DNA of 29,143 nucleotides, taken from JBFWQM01 sp050249455. Its GTDB lineage: Bacteria; Pseudomonadota; Alphaproteobacteria; MPNO01; VGEU01. The stretch's first letter is position 1; each line of letters opens with the position of its first letter. The stretch spans positions 1 through 29,143 of the forward strand of contig JBFWQM010000032.1 in NCBI GenBank assembly GCA_050249455.1, read 5' to 3'. The position numbers and the translations under genes are program-made. The notes beneath the pieces were generated by a model that saw nothing but the letters and a program-made list of their open reading frames with translations, had not been told where the DNA came from and made no database searches. This document shows, piece after piece, positions 1 through 7,072 of this stretch.

Positions 1-118
1 TGCGCTGCTCCATCTTGGGCAGGCTGACATAGTCCATCTCATAGGGAAGGCCCTTGAGATTCAAGGCGATGCGCATCCGATAGGCGGCCGACGACCGGAA
101 GAAGGAATAGAGCTTCAT
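1..118 (-). CDS. Zeta-class glutathione S-transferase, maleylacetoacetate/maleylpyruvate isomerase type (N-terminal fragment)
   Basis: Only the first 39 codons lie in the window; the gene continues past base 1. The start is the ATG complementary to 116-118. The peptide opens MKLYSFFRSSAAYRMRIALN and continues with a KGLPYE stretch, which is the glutathione-binding thioredoxin-fold start of zeta GSTs (the SSxxxR motif). Members isomerise maleylacetoacetate (tyrosine/homogentisate pathway) or maleylpyruvate (gentisate pathway, NagL type), using glutathione as cofactor in the cytosol. The gene diverges from a Rieske oxygenase that resembles salicylate 5-hydroxylase in size and architecture, so the maleylpyruvate role is attractive, but the fragment cannot separate the two. 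Family call is firm; substrate is inference. Confidence 0.85.
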   Translation of the reverse strand, partial: MKLYSFFRSSAAYRMRIALNLKGLPYEMDYVSLPKMEQR

Positions 119-176
119 GGCGCGCTCGGGGCTCCCCGCTGGCTGGATTGACTCCTGGTTCGCCCATACTACCCCG

Positions 177-204
177 TTGCGCGCAGGAAAAAAGGCGGTA
201 TACT
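177..204 (+). promoter_or_regulatory. Probable sigma70 promoter of the Rieske oxygenase operon
   Basis: TTGCGC at 177-182 and TATACT at 199-204 are separated by 16 bases, a good match to a housekeeping promoter. Transcription would begin near 211, about 33 bases before the ATG at 244. This supports the 244 start over an upstream in-frame TTG at 148, which would lie ahead of the promoter. Confidence 0.55.
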
Positions 205-243
205 GACGATCTCGCCGCCGCGTCCCAAAACAGGGAGTTGGGC

Positions 244-1509
244 ATGCCGCAAGACGCATCGATCGGGCACAACACGCCGGAGCTCGACCTCCGCTGGCCC
301 GAGGAAGGCCTCACCGCCGTTCCCGACTGGGTCTACACCTCCGAAGCGATCTACCAGCGCGAGCTGGAGCGCATCTTCTACGGCAAGACGTGGAACTACG
401 TCGCGCTGGAAGCGGAGATCCCGAACCCTGGCGACTACAAGCGGTCCTGGGTCGGCGAGGCGCCGGTCATCGTCACCCGCGGCAAGGACGGCGCGGTCAA
501 CGTGATGGAGAACCGCTGCGCCCACCGCGGCGCCGAGTTCTGCCGGTCCTTGCGCGGCAATGCCAGCGAGCTGATCTGCCCGTATCACCAGTGGACCTAC
601 GAGATGGACGGGTCCCTGCGCGCGGTGCCGTTCCGCCGCGGCGTCAAGGGCAAGGGCGGCATGCCGCCTGAGTTCAAAATGAGCGAGCACGGCCTGCGCA
701 AGCTCAACGTCGCGACCCGCAATGGCGTCGTCTTCGCGTCCTATTCCGACGACGTCGAGCCGCTCGACCAGTATATCGGGCCGGAGATCCTGAAGGACTT
801 CGACACGCTGTTCGACGGCCGCAAGCTCAAGATCCTGGGCTACTGGCGCAACACGCTGTACGGCAACTGGAAGCTCTACCACGAGAACCTGAAGGACCCG
901 TACCACGCCACCCTGCTGCACACGTTCCTGGTCACCTTCGGCCTGATGCGCGCCGGGCAGAAGTCGGCGATGATCGCCGACCCGGTGGGCCGCCACGGCA
1001 CCATGGCCTCGGCGAAGGGCGACGCGGAGGAAGGCGTCGACCAGGGCGCGGTCAACAAGGAAATGCGCAAGATGATCGAGCTCGACCTCGAGGACGGCCG
1101 CGTGGTCGGCTTCGTGCCCGAGTTCAAGAGCCCGTGGTCGGTCACCATGCAGACGATCTGGCCGAACTTCATCACTCAGCGCGAGCTCAACACGCTCGGC
1201 GTGCGCCACATCGTGCCGCGCAGCCCGGACAAGATCGACATGTACTGGACCATGTTCGGCTACGAGGACGACAGCGAGGAGATGACCCGGCTGCGGCTGT
1301 GCCAGGCCAACCTGATGGGCCCGGCCGGCTTCCTCGGCGTCGAGGACAACGAGGCGATCAAATGGGTGCAGGAAGGCGCCCGCCGGTCGGTCACCGACAA
1401 GGGCCTGACGCTGCTGGGCGGCCGCGACGAAGGCACCGCCGACACGCTGATCACCGAATCCGCGGTGCGCGCGCTGTACCGCTACTACCGGGGAGTGATG
1501 GGGCTATGA
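244..1509 (+). CDS. Rieske non-heme iron aromatic ring-hydroxylating oxygenase, alpha subunit
   Basis: The 421-residue protein is the catalytic subunit of a multicomponent oxygenase that inserts O2 into an aromatic acid. The Rieske [2Fe-2S] ligands are visible as Cys92, His94, Cys112 and His115. The mononuclear iron site is His221 and His226 in a DPYHATLLH stretch, with Asp368 as likely third ligand and Asp218 as the bridging acid. I chose ATG 244 because GGGAG lies 8 bases upstream and a promoter lies at 177-204; an in-frame TTG at 148 would add 32 poorly conserved-looking residues. The stop overlaps the beta subunit start (ATGA). Length (about 420) and the paired short beta subunit resemble salicylate 5-hydroxylase (NagG) or terephthalate/anthranilate-type oxygenases. 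The reductase and ferredoxin partners are not in this window. Family certain, substrate unknown. Confidence 0.95.
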   Translation: MPQDASIGHNTPELDLRWPEEGLTAVPDWVYTSEAIYQRELERIFYGKTWNYVALEAEIPNPGDYKRSWVGEAPVIVTRGKDGAVNVMENRCAHRGAEFCRSLRGNASELICPYHQWTYEMDGSLRAVPFRRGVKGKGGMPPEFKMSEHGLRKLNVATRNGVVFASYSDDVEPLDQYIGPEILKDFDTLFDGRKLKILGYWRNTLYGNWKLYHENLKDPYHATLLHTFLVTFGLMRAGQKSAMIADPVGRHGTMASAKGDAEEGVDQGAVNKEMRKMIELDLEDGRVVGFVPEFKSPWSVTMQTIWPNFITQRELNTLGVRHIVPRSPDKIDMYWTMFGYEDDSEEMTRLRLCQANLMGPAGFLGVEDNEAIKWVQEGARRSVTDKGLTLLGGRDEGTADTLITESAVRALYRYYRGVMGL

Positions 1510-2015
1510 CCGCTCTGCGCAAGCCCGAGACGACGGCGGCGGAACGCTGGGCGCTCCGCATGGAGATTGAGGAATTCCACGTCGCCTACGCCCACACGCT
1601 CGACTCGGGCGACCTGGAGCACTGGCCGGACTACTTCACCGACGATGCGCTCTACCGCATCACCGGCCGCGACAACGCCGACTTTGGCCTGCCCATCGGC
1701 CTGATCTACTGCGACGGCCGGAAGATGATGAACGACCGGGTGCGCGGCACGCTGCGCACCATGACGTTCGAGCCGCGCTACCTGCGCCACCTGATCTCCA
1801 ACCTCTGGGTCGGCGAGGCCGGAGCGGACGGCAGCGTCGCCGCGCGCGCCAACTACCTGGTCGTCCAGACCCTGATGGAGGAGAAGACCGAGATCTTCCA
1901 GGCCGGCCGCTACGAGGACGTCTTCGTCCGCCGCGACGGCCGCCTTCTGCTGCGCGAGCGCCACTGCATCTACGACTCGCTCACGATCCCCAACGCCCTC
2001 GTCTACCCGATCTGA
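1506..2015 (+). CDS. Aromatic ring-hydroxylating oxygenase, beta subunit
   Basis: This 169-residue protein has the NTF2/SnoaL-like cone fold of small oxygenase subunits: an N-terminal helical part (EEFHVAYAHTLDSGDLEHW), a YFTDDALYRI strand, and a closing stretch rich in Arg ending LRERHCIYDS. Such subunits have no catalytic centre; they hold the alpha3beta3 hexamer together and can influence substrate range. Its ATG overlaps the alpha-subunit stop by four bases (1506-1509), so the two are translationally coupled and expected in equal amounts. It ends 27 bases before a palindromic repeat that may also end the transcript. Confidence 0.93.
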   Translation: MTALRKPETTAAERWALRMEIEEFHVAYAHTLDSGDLEHWPDYFTDDALYRITGRDNADFGLPIGLIYCDGRKMMNDRVRGTLRTMTFEPRYLRHLISNLWVGEAGADGSVAARANYLVVQTLMEEKTEIFQAGRYEDVFVRRDGRLLLRERHCIYDSLTIPNALVYPI

Positions 2016-2042
2016 CGACGCGCGGCGGATGCGCCGCAATCC

Positions 2043-2152
2043 CCCACCTCACCCCGCCCCTCTCCGCCCCCGGCGGCGGAGAGGGAGCCCGAAAGACCCT
2101 CTCTGCCCTTCAGGGCGGAGAGGGTGCGAGCAGAGCGAGCGGGTGAGGTGGG
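2043..2152. repeat. Compound palindromic intergenic repeat
   Basis: Outer arms CCCACCTCACCC (2043-2054) and GGGTGAGGTGGG (2141-2152) are exact inverted repeats. Inside are two hairpins: 2058-2068 with 2075-2085 (CCCTCTCCGCC/GGCGGAGAGGG), and 2096-2108 with 2113-2125 (ACCCTCTCTGCCC/GGGCGGAGAGGGT, one mismatch, TTCA loop). The layout is that of dispersed REP-like elements common between genes in GC-rich alphaproteobacteria. It could act as a terminator or mRNA-stabilising structure after the oxygenase operon, although no T-run follows. Confidence 0.8.
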
Positions 2153-2188
2153 TGCCGCCGCCGCACCGCTGAGCGGAATCGTCTCGCA

Positions 2189-2824
2189 ATGCCCCTCCAG
2201 AACCGCGTCACCCCGTTCGGCGACATCGTCGCCGTCGCAGCGCGCGGGGCTTGGATGGGCAACCGCGGCGTGCTGCACGGCGACGACCGCACCCTGACCC
2301 GCCGCCGCTGGACCACCCGGGCGTGGCTGGTCTGCCGGCTCGACTTCAACGGCCGGCATCGCACCGTGATGACGCCCCGGCGCTACACCGAGCTGTTCTT
2401 CCTCGACGAGGCGACCGCGCTAGCCGCCGGCCACCGCCCCTGCTTCGAATGCCGCCGCGCCGACTTCCGGCGCTTCCGCGGCGCGTGGATCGAGGCGCAC
2501 GGCGGCGACGGCCGGGTCGCGTCGATCGACGCGATGCTGCACGACGCGCGAGTCGGGCCGAGCGGCACGCGTCCGACCGTCCGCGCCGAAGTCCGCGACC
2601 TGCCCGACGGCACGATGGTACTGCATCCCGACGCGCCAGGTGTCGCGTGCCTTGTGCACCGGAGTACGCTGCGGCCGTGGTCGTTCGCCGGCTACGGCGC
2701 ACCCGTCCCCGCGACCGGCTGGGTCGTGGTCCTGACGCCGGCGCCCACGGTCGCCGCGATCGCCGCCGGCTATGGCCCGCAGGTCCACGTTTCCGCCGTG
2801 ATCGGCCTGGCGCCCGCGTGCTAG
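2189..2824 (+). CDS. Conserved protein of unknown function with a single CxxC motif
   Basis: The 211-residue protein is soluble, Arg-rich and has no signal peptide. A conserved-looking core runs from a strand ending RLDFNGRHRTVM through YTELFFLDEATALAAGHRPC to FECRRADFRRF; Cys85 and Cys88 form one CxxC within HRPCFECRRAD. That stretch is reminiscent of the zinc-binding start of Ada-type repair proteins, but a second cysteine pair is not present, so zinc binding is not established. I recall similar alphaproteobacterial hypothetical proteins but no assigned function. It starts 36 bases after the palindromic repeat with a weak ribosome site, and the ThDP enzyme begins 41 bases downstream, so the two may be cotranscribed. 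Confidence 0.75.
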   Translation: MPLQNRVTPFGDIVAVAARGAWMGNRGVLHGDDRTLTRRRWTTRAWLVCRLDFNGRHRTVMTPRRYTELFFLDEATALAAGHRPCFECRRADFRRFRGAWIEAHGGDGRVASIDAMLHDARVGPSGTRPTVRAEVRDLPDGTMVLHPDAPGVACLVHRSTLRPWSFAGYGAPVPATGWVVVLTPAPTVAAIAAGYGPQVHVSAVIGLAPAC

Positions 2825-2865
2825 CGTGCGCGCCGGCGTCGTGTCACACGGGGAGACGGTTTGCG

Positions 2866-4521
2866 ATGAACACCATCCGCGGCAGCTCGGCGTTCCTGTC
2901 GGTGCTCGAGGACGAGGGCGTCACGCACCTGTTCGGCAACCCCGGCACGACGGAGCTGCCGATCATGGACGCGCTGGGCCGCCACCCGGATCTGCGCTAC
3001 GTGCTGGGCCTGCAGGAATCGATCGTCGTCGCGATGGCCGACGGCTTCGGCCGCGCGTCGGGCAGGCTGACCTCATGCAACGTCCACGTCGCGCCCGGCC
3101 TCGGCAATGCGATGGGCGCGATCTACAACGCCCGCTTCACCAATACGCCGATGATCATCACCGCCGGCCAGCAGGAGCAGGGCCACGGCCTGATGGAGCC
3201 GCTGCTCTACGAGCCGCTGGTGCCGATCGCCGCGCCGCTGGTCAAGTGGGCGACCGAGATCACCCGGCTCGACGATCTGCCGCGCGTGGTGCGCCGCGCC
3301 GCCAAGGTCGCGACCACCGCGCCGACCGGGCCGGTCTTCATCTCGCTGCCCGGCGACGTCCTGAACGCCGAGGGCGGCATCAATCTCGGTGCGCGCACCC
3401 GCGTCGACACCGCGGCGCGCCCCTCGGACGCAGCGCTGGACCGGCTCGCCGCGCGCCTCCTCGCCGCGAAGCGGCCGGCCGTCATCGCCGGCAACGAGGT
3501 GGTCACCGCCGACGCCTTCGACGATGTCGCGCGCCTTGCCGAGGCGCTGGGCGCCGCCGCCTACCAGGAGACCATCCCCTTCGGCTCGTTCTTCCCGTCC
3601 GAGCACCCGGCGTTCATGGGCGCGCTGTCGCGCAACCAGCGCGACGTGCGCAGCGTGCTGGAGCCCTACGACGTGCTGGTGTTCGTCGGCGCCGACGTGC
3701 TGCGCATGTCGGTGTGGAGCGAGACCGACCCGCTGCCGCCAGGCGCGGCGGTGATCCAGATCGGCCTGCACGACTGGGAGATGGGCAAGAACTACGCCGC
3801 CGAGATCGCGCTGCGCGGCGACGTGAGGGAGACCCTGCGCGCCCTGGTGCCGGTGATCGCGGCGAAGGGTGGCACGGCGCATGCCGCCGCCGCCGACGCG
3901 CGCATCGCCTCGCTGGCGGATAGCAACTGGGCCGCGAAGCGCCGCGCGCTCGGCGCGCGCACGGCGGCGCTCGCGACGCGCACGCCGATCGCCAGCGACT
4001 GGGCGATGATGCAGGTGGTGGCGGCGCTGCCGAAGGACGCCGTGGTGGTGAACGAGGCGCTGACCACCTCGCTCCGCCTGCTCGATTTCCTGCCGCAGCG
4101 CGACCGCTACGACTATCACGGCAACGCCAGCGGCGGCATCGGCTGGGCGCTGCCGGCGGCGATCGGCGTGCAGCTCGCGCTCGACCGGCCGGTGGTGGCG
4201 ATCGTCGGCGACGGCAGCGCGATGTATTCCATCCAGGCGCTGTGGACCGCCGCCCACCACAACCTGCCGATCGCCTTCGTGATCGCCAACAACAAGGGCT
4301 ACCGCATCATCAAGCAGCGCCTGCTCGCGTTCCACGGCAACCGCGAGTTCATCGGCATGGACTTCGTCGAGCCCGAGATCGATTTCGTCGGCCTCGCCCG
4401 CTCGTTCGGCGTCGCGGCCGAGCGCATCGCCGACCCCGCCGCCGTGCGCCCCGCCGTCGAGGCCGCGGTGAAGTCCGGCCGCCCCGCCCTGATCGACCTG
4501 ATCGTCGAGGGCACGGTGTGA
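2866..4521 (+). CDS. Benzoylformate decarboxylase-like thiamine diphosphate enzyme
   Basis: This 551-residue protein has the three-domain PYR-central-PP layout of ThDP 2-keto-acid decarboxylases. GNPGTTELP (24-32), Glu51 (cofactor-activating) and His74 in NVHVAPG align with Ser26, Glu47 and His70 of Pseudomonas benzoylformate decarboxylase; the ThDP/Mg motif is the C-terminal GDGSAMYSIQALWTAAHHN region. The position of the second catalytic histidine (His281, in a RYHQYD context) reads LRMSVW here, so it is replaced, and Ser26 is Thr. The enzyme may therefore act on another 2-keto acid or carry out a carboligation or aldehyde-forming step. The start is ATG 2866 with GGGAG about 10 bases upstream. 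A benzoylformate-type step would feed aromatic acids to downstream oxygenases, but the substrate is not shown. Confidence 0.88.
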   Translation: MNTIRGSSAFLSVLEDEGVTHLFGNPGTTELPIMDALGRHPDLRYVLGLQESIVVAMADGFGRASGRLTSCNVHVAPGLGNAMGAIYNARFTNTPMIITAGQQEQGHGLMEPLLYEPLVPIAAPLVKWATEITRLDDLPRVVRRAAKVATTAPTGPVFISLPGDVLNAEGGINLGARTRVDTAARPSDAALDRLAARLLAAKRPAVIAGNEVVTADAFDDVARLAEALGAAAYQETIPFGSFFPSEHPAFMGALSRNQRDVRSVLEPYDVLVFVGADVLRMSVWSETDPLPPGAAVIQIGLHDWEMGKNYAAEIALRGDVRETLRALVPVIAAKGGTAHAAAADARIASLADSNWAAKRRALGARTAALATRTPIASDWAMMQVVAALPKDAVVVNEALTTSLRLLDFLPQRDRYDYHGNASGGIGWALPAAIGVQLALDRPVVAIVGDGSAMYSIQALWTAAHHNLPIAFVIANNKGYRIIKQRLLAFHGNREFIGMDFVEPEIDFVGLARSFGVAAERIADPAAVRPAVEAAVKSGRPALIDLIVEGTV

Positions 4522-4552
4522 CCGGCACCGTTCGTATCAGTCGTTTTTTTAG

Positions 4553-4678
4553 TTGTCGTCCTCCGGCATCGATCCGCTTCACGGCTCGATCGAAGGACCA
4601 GTGGCGGGACGCATCGATGTGCGGAGGGATGGGTTCTCCGATCGAGCCGTGAAGCGGATCGATGCCGTAGAACGACAA
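4553..4678. repeat. 126-bp near-palindromic element with 28-bp perfect arms
   Basis: Bases 4565-4592 and 4639-4666 are perfect inverted repeats of 28 bp. The symmetry extends outward to 4553 and 4678 with two mismatches, and the centre is the palindrome CATCGATG at 4612-4619, exactly on the same axis (4615.5). The 46-bp inner part pairs only partly. The element lies alone between the ThDP enzyme and the hydrolase, preceded by a run of seven T (4544-4550). The shape suggests a MITE-like or palindromic unit; as RNA it would make a very stable hairpin on either strand. Confidence 0.85.
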
Positions 4679-4767
4679 AATGAGAATAGTTGGTGAGGCC
4701 TTGCGTTCGGCCCCGGGTCACCCCACCTGTCCGTCCTGGGGCCTTTAACAGCAGCGTGCTCGAACGA

Positions 4768-5505
4768 ATGAACGACGGTCCCGATGCCGCCCCGCCGCCG
4801 CCACCCCGGTTCTCGACCTGGCCGCCGCGCGGCTCCTCCGTCTCCGCCGTCACCCTGATGCGCGAGTTCGCGGCCCTGGCGCGCGCCAGCATGTCGCCGC
4901 CGCCGTTCCCGCGCGGCGCGGCGCGCGGGACGGGACAGCCGGTGATCGTGGTGCCGGGCTTCTGCGCCCCCGATCTGTCGACGGCGCGGCTGCGCGATTT
5001 CTTCAACCGCCAGGGATTCGCGGCGCAGACCTGGGACTGCGGCACCAATTTCGGCCCGACGCCGGCGGTCATGGCCGGGCTCGACCGCCAGATCACGGCG
5101 CTGTCGGCGCAGATGGGCTGTCCCGTCGCGCTGGTGGGGATCAGCCTGGGCGGCACCATCGCGCGCGAGGTCGCGAAGCGTCACCCCGCCTGCATCGACC
5201 GCGTCGTCACCCTGGTGAGCCCGATCCGCCTGCCCGTCGTCAGCCCCCTGTCGCCGCTGGCCGAGGCGGCGGCGCGGCTGTGGGACAATGAGGCGACGGC
5301 GGCGCTGGACCGCATCGCCGAGCCGCCGCCGGTGCCGCTGACGGCCATCGTCAACCCGAACGACGGCGTGGTCGACTGGCGCGACTGCATGCCCGCCCCG
5401 CACCCCGGCGTCACCGTGGTGATGGTCGCCGGCGCGCACATGTCGATCGCCTCCAACCCCGACGCGCTGCGCGCCGTCGCCGCGGCGCTGGCTCAGCCGG
5501 CGTAG
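4768..5505 (+). CDS. Alpha/beta-hydrolase fold protein (lipase/esterase-like)
   Basis: The 245-residue protein contains the nucleophile elbow GISLGG (Ser126), Asp199 in NPNDGVVDW and His224 in AGAHMS, a complete Ser-Asp-His triad in the expected order. The oxyanion-loop strand is PVIVVPGFCAPD (58-69). The first 50 residues are Pro/Ala-rich and probably disordered. No signal peptide is evident. The start is uncertain: ATG 4768 lacks a clear ribosome site, and ATG 4858 is an alternative that would remove 30 residues. It stands between a palindromic element and the convergent triple-RidA gene, overlapping the end of the latter by 13 bases. Function is likely hydrolysis of an ester or lactone, or lipid chemistry; substrate unknown. 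Confidence 0.8.
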   Translation: MNDGPDAAPPPPPRFSTWPPRGSSVSAVTLMREFAALARASMSPPPFPRGAARGTGQPVIVVPGFCAPDLSTARLRDFFNRQGFAAQTWDCGTNFGPTPAVMAGLDRQITALSAQMGCPVALVGISLGGTIAREVAKRHPACIDRVVTLVSPIRLPVVSPLSPLAEAAARLWDNEATAALDRIAEPPPVPLTAIVNPNDGVVDWRDCMPAPHPGVTVVMVAGAHMSIASNPDALRAVAAALAQPA

Positions 5506-6914
5506 ATCCAGAAGTCGGCGATCGCCGTCGCCCCGTCGGGCGGCAGCGGCCCCGGCACCTGCACCGCCGCGAACGGATGCGGCGCCTTGCCGAAGCGGTC
5601 GATCCACGCCGCCGCGATGCCGGCAAAGTCGCGCATGTCGGTCATGAAGTATTGCGCGCGGACGATGTTACCCGGCCCGACGCCGACCGCGCGGCACACC
5701 GCCTCAGCATAGGACAGCAGCGCCGCCCCCTGCACCTGGCCGGCCAGGCTGATGCAGTCGAACGCGGCGGTATTGGTCCCGCCGGGCACCATGCCGTCGC
5801 GCCCGACCGGCATCAGGCCGGAGGCGAACACCAACTCGCCCGCCCGCACGCACGGGCCGAACGCCGCCAGCCCCGGCAGGTCGACCTGCACGACCTCCTT
5901 CTTGCGCGTCGCGTTGTCCTTCAGCGCGATCAGGTTGATCTCCAGCATGCCCTCCGAGCTCGCGTAGTCGGTGGCCGGCACCACGGTCAGCGCGCACGGG
6001 ATGTTGCGGAAATACTGCGTCCACACGTCCATGAAGTCGGGGAAGTTGTCGACGCCGCGGACATAGGCCTGCGCCTTCAGCGACTGCTCGAGCGACGAGC
6101 CCGCCGCCTTCAGGGACGGCAGCAGCCGCTCCTTGATTACCTCGTGCACCTGGCGGCGGAAGCCGGTCTGGCCGCCCCAGCGCGCGGTCGGCGGCACCCG
6201 CACGTGCGGCGGCAGCTGTCCGTCCTTCAGCGCCATGACGCCGGCGACGAACACGTAGTCGTTGACCGTCATCGCCGGGAAGTAGCCCGACGCCGAGATC
6301 GGCTGGTCGGGCAGGCGCACTCCCTCGTTCTGCCAGCCCGGCTGCGGCGCGATCGCGATCATCGAGGTGTGGGTGTTGGTGCGCGCGGTGAACATGCGAT
6401 CCATGATGATCGACGTGCTCGGCGGGATGTAGGGCCCGAACTCCGCGAACCGCGCGAGGTGGTAGGCCGACACCGCCGGTCCTTGCGTGTAGTACTGGTC
6501 GACGCGCACCGCGTTGGTCAGCTCGGCGCCGAAGTCCTTCAGCAGCCCGCGCATCCGCCGCAGGATGTGGTCGGCCTCGCGTCGCAGCGGCGGCCGGCCG
6601 CTCAGCCGGTAGCCAGACGGGCCTTCCACTTCCGGCGCCAGCCCCTTTTCGAAGTCATAGCCCTCGTGCCCGTTGAGGAAGATCCACGGCCCCGCCTTTA
6701 CCGCGTAGGCGTAGCTGATCGCCGAGCCGGCCAGGCGCTCCGCCGCCTTAACCGTAATCGCCGCCGACGACGATGCGGAAACCGCCTGCGCGAGCTGCAT
6801 CGGCCGTGCGGCCTGCGCGCGCGACGGCGACGGCAGCGCCGCCGCGCCGGCCAGCGCCGCGCCGCCCAGCAGCAGGCTGCGCCTGTCCATTCGGACGTGA
6901 TCTTGCCTTGCCAT
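5493..6914 (-). CDS. Tat-exported protein with three tandem RidA-like (YjgF/UK114) domains
   Basis: The 473-residue protein starts with a twin-arginine signal (DRRSLLLGG, residues 10-18, then a hydrophobic stretch ending SRAQA), so it should be folded before export to the periplasm. Three RidA-like repeats follow at about 66-190, 206-332 and 345-471; each has the strand pattern G-x-x-x-F-x-x-G, a helical middle (ADHILRRMRGLLKDFGAEL in the first) and a final Pro-containing strand. Canonical RidA (about 130 residues) is a homotrimer that hydrolyses reactive imines/enamines using an arginine in a PAR(S/T) motif. That arginine is absent in all three repeats (PSTS 165-168, PCAL 306-309, PFAA 447-450). 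GGGAGG lies 7-9 bases before the ATG at 6914. Its 3' end overlaps the convergent hydrolase by 13 bases. Single-chain trimer is inference. Confidence 0.82.
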   Translation of the reverse strand: MARQDHVRMDRRSLLLGGAALAGAAALPSPSRAQAARPMQLAQAVSASSSAAITVKAAERLAGSAISYAYAVKAGPWIFLNGHEGYDFEKGLAPEVEGPSGYRLSGRPPLRREADHILRRMRGLLKDFGAELTNAVRVDQYYTQGPAVSAYHLARFAEFGPYIPPSTSIIMDRMFTARTNTHTSMIAIAPQPGWQNEGVRLPDQPISASGYFPAMTVNDYVFVAGVMALKDGQLPPHVRVPPTARWGGQTGFRRQVHEVIKERLLPSLKAAGSSLEQSLKAQAYVRGVDNFPDFMDVWTQYFRNIPCALTVVPATDYASSEGMLEINLIALKDNATRKKEVVQVDLPGLAAFGPCVRAGELVFASGLMPVGRDGMVPGGTNTAAFDCISLAGQVQGAALLSYAEAVCRAVGVGPGNIVRAQYFMTDMRDFAGIAAAWIDRFGKAPHPFAAVQVPGPLPPDGATAIADFWIYAG

Positions 6915-7072
6915 GACGTTGCCCTCCCCGACCGTTGGTTCTTGGATGACTCACGCGATCGTTCGCCAATCATAGACGCGCATCGAGGGCGGCGGAAGTG
7001 TCGGACGATGGCGCTTTACCTGGACGACCCGGGCGGCGACCATCGACGCCTCATTCAACGGAGGCAGGATCG

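Noticed and set aside
148..243. Extending the Rieske alpha subunit to an in-frame TTG at 148
   Set aside because: A promoter-like TTGCGC-16-TATACT lies at 177-204 and a ribosome site lies just before ATG 244; the added 32 residues do not resemble the family.
169..1209. Long antisense reading frame over the Rieske gene
   Set aside because: It is a GC-rich third-position shadow; the protein is Arg/Val/Ala/His-biased without motifs, and the plus-strand gene has clear metal ligands.
3073..4335. 420-codon antisense frame over the ThDP enzyme
   Set aside because: Composition typical of a shadow frame and no recognisable domain.
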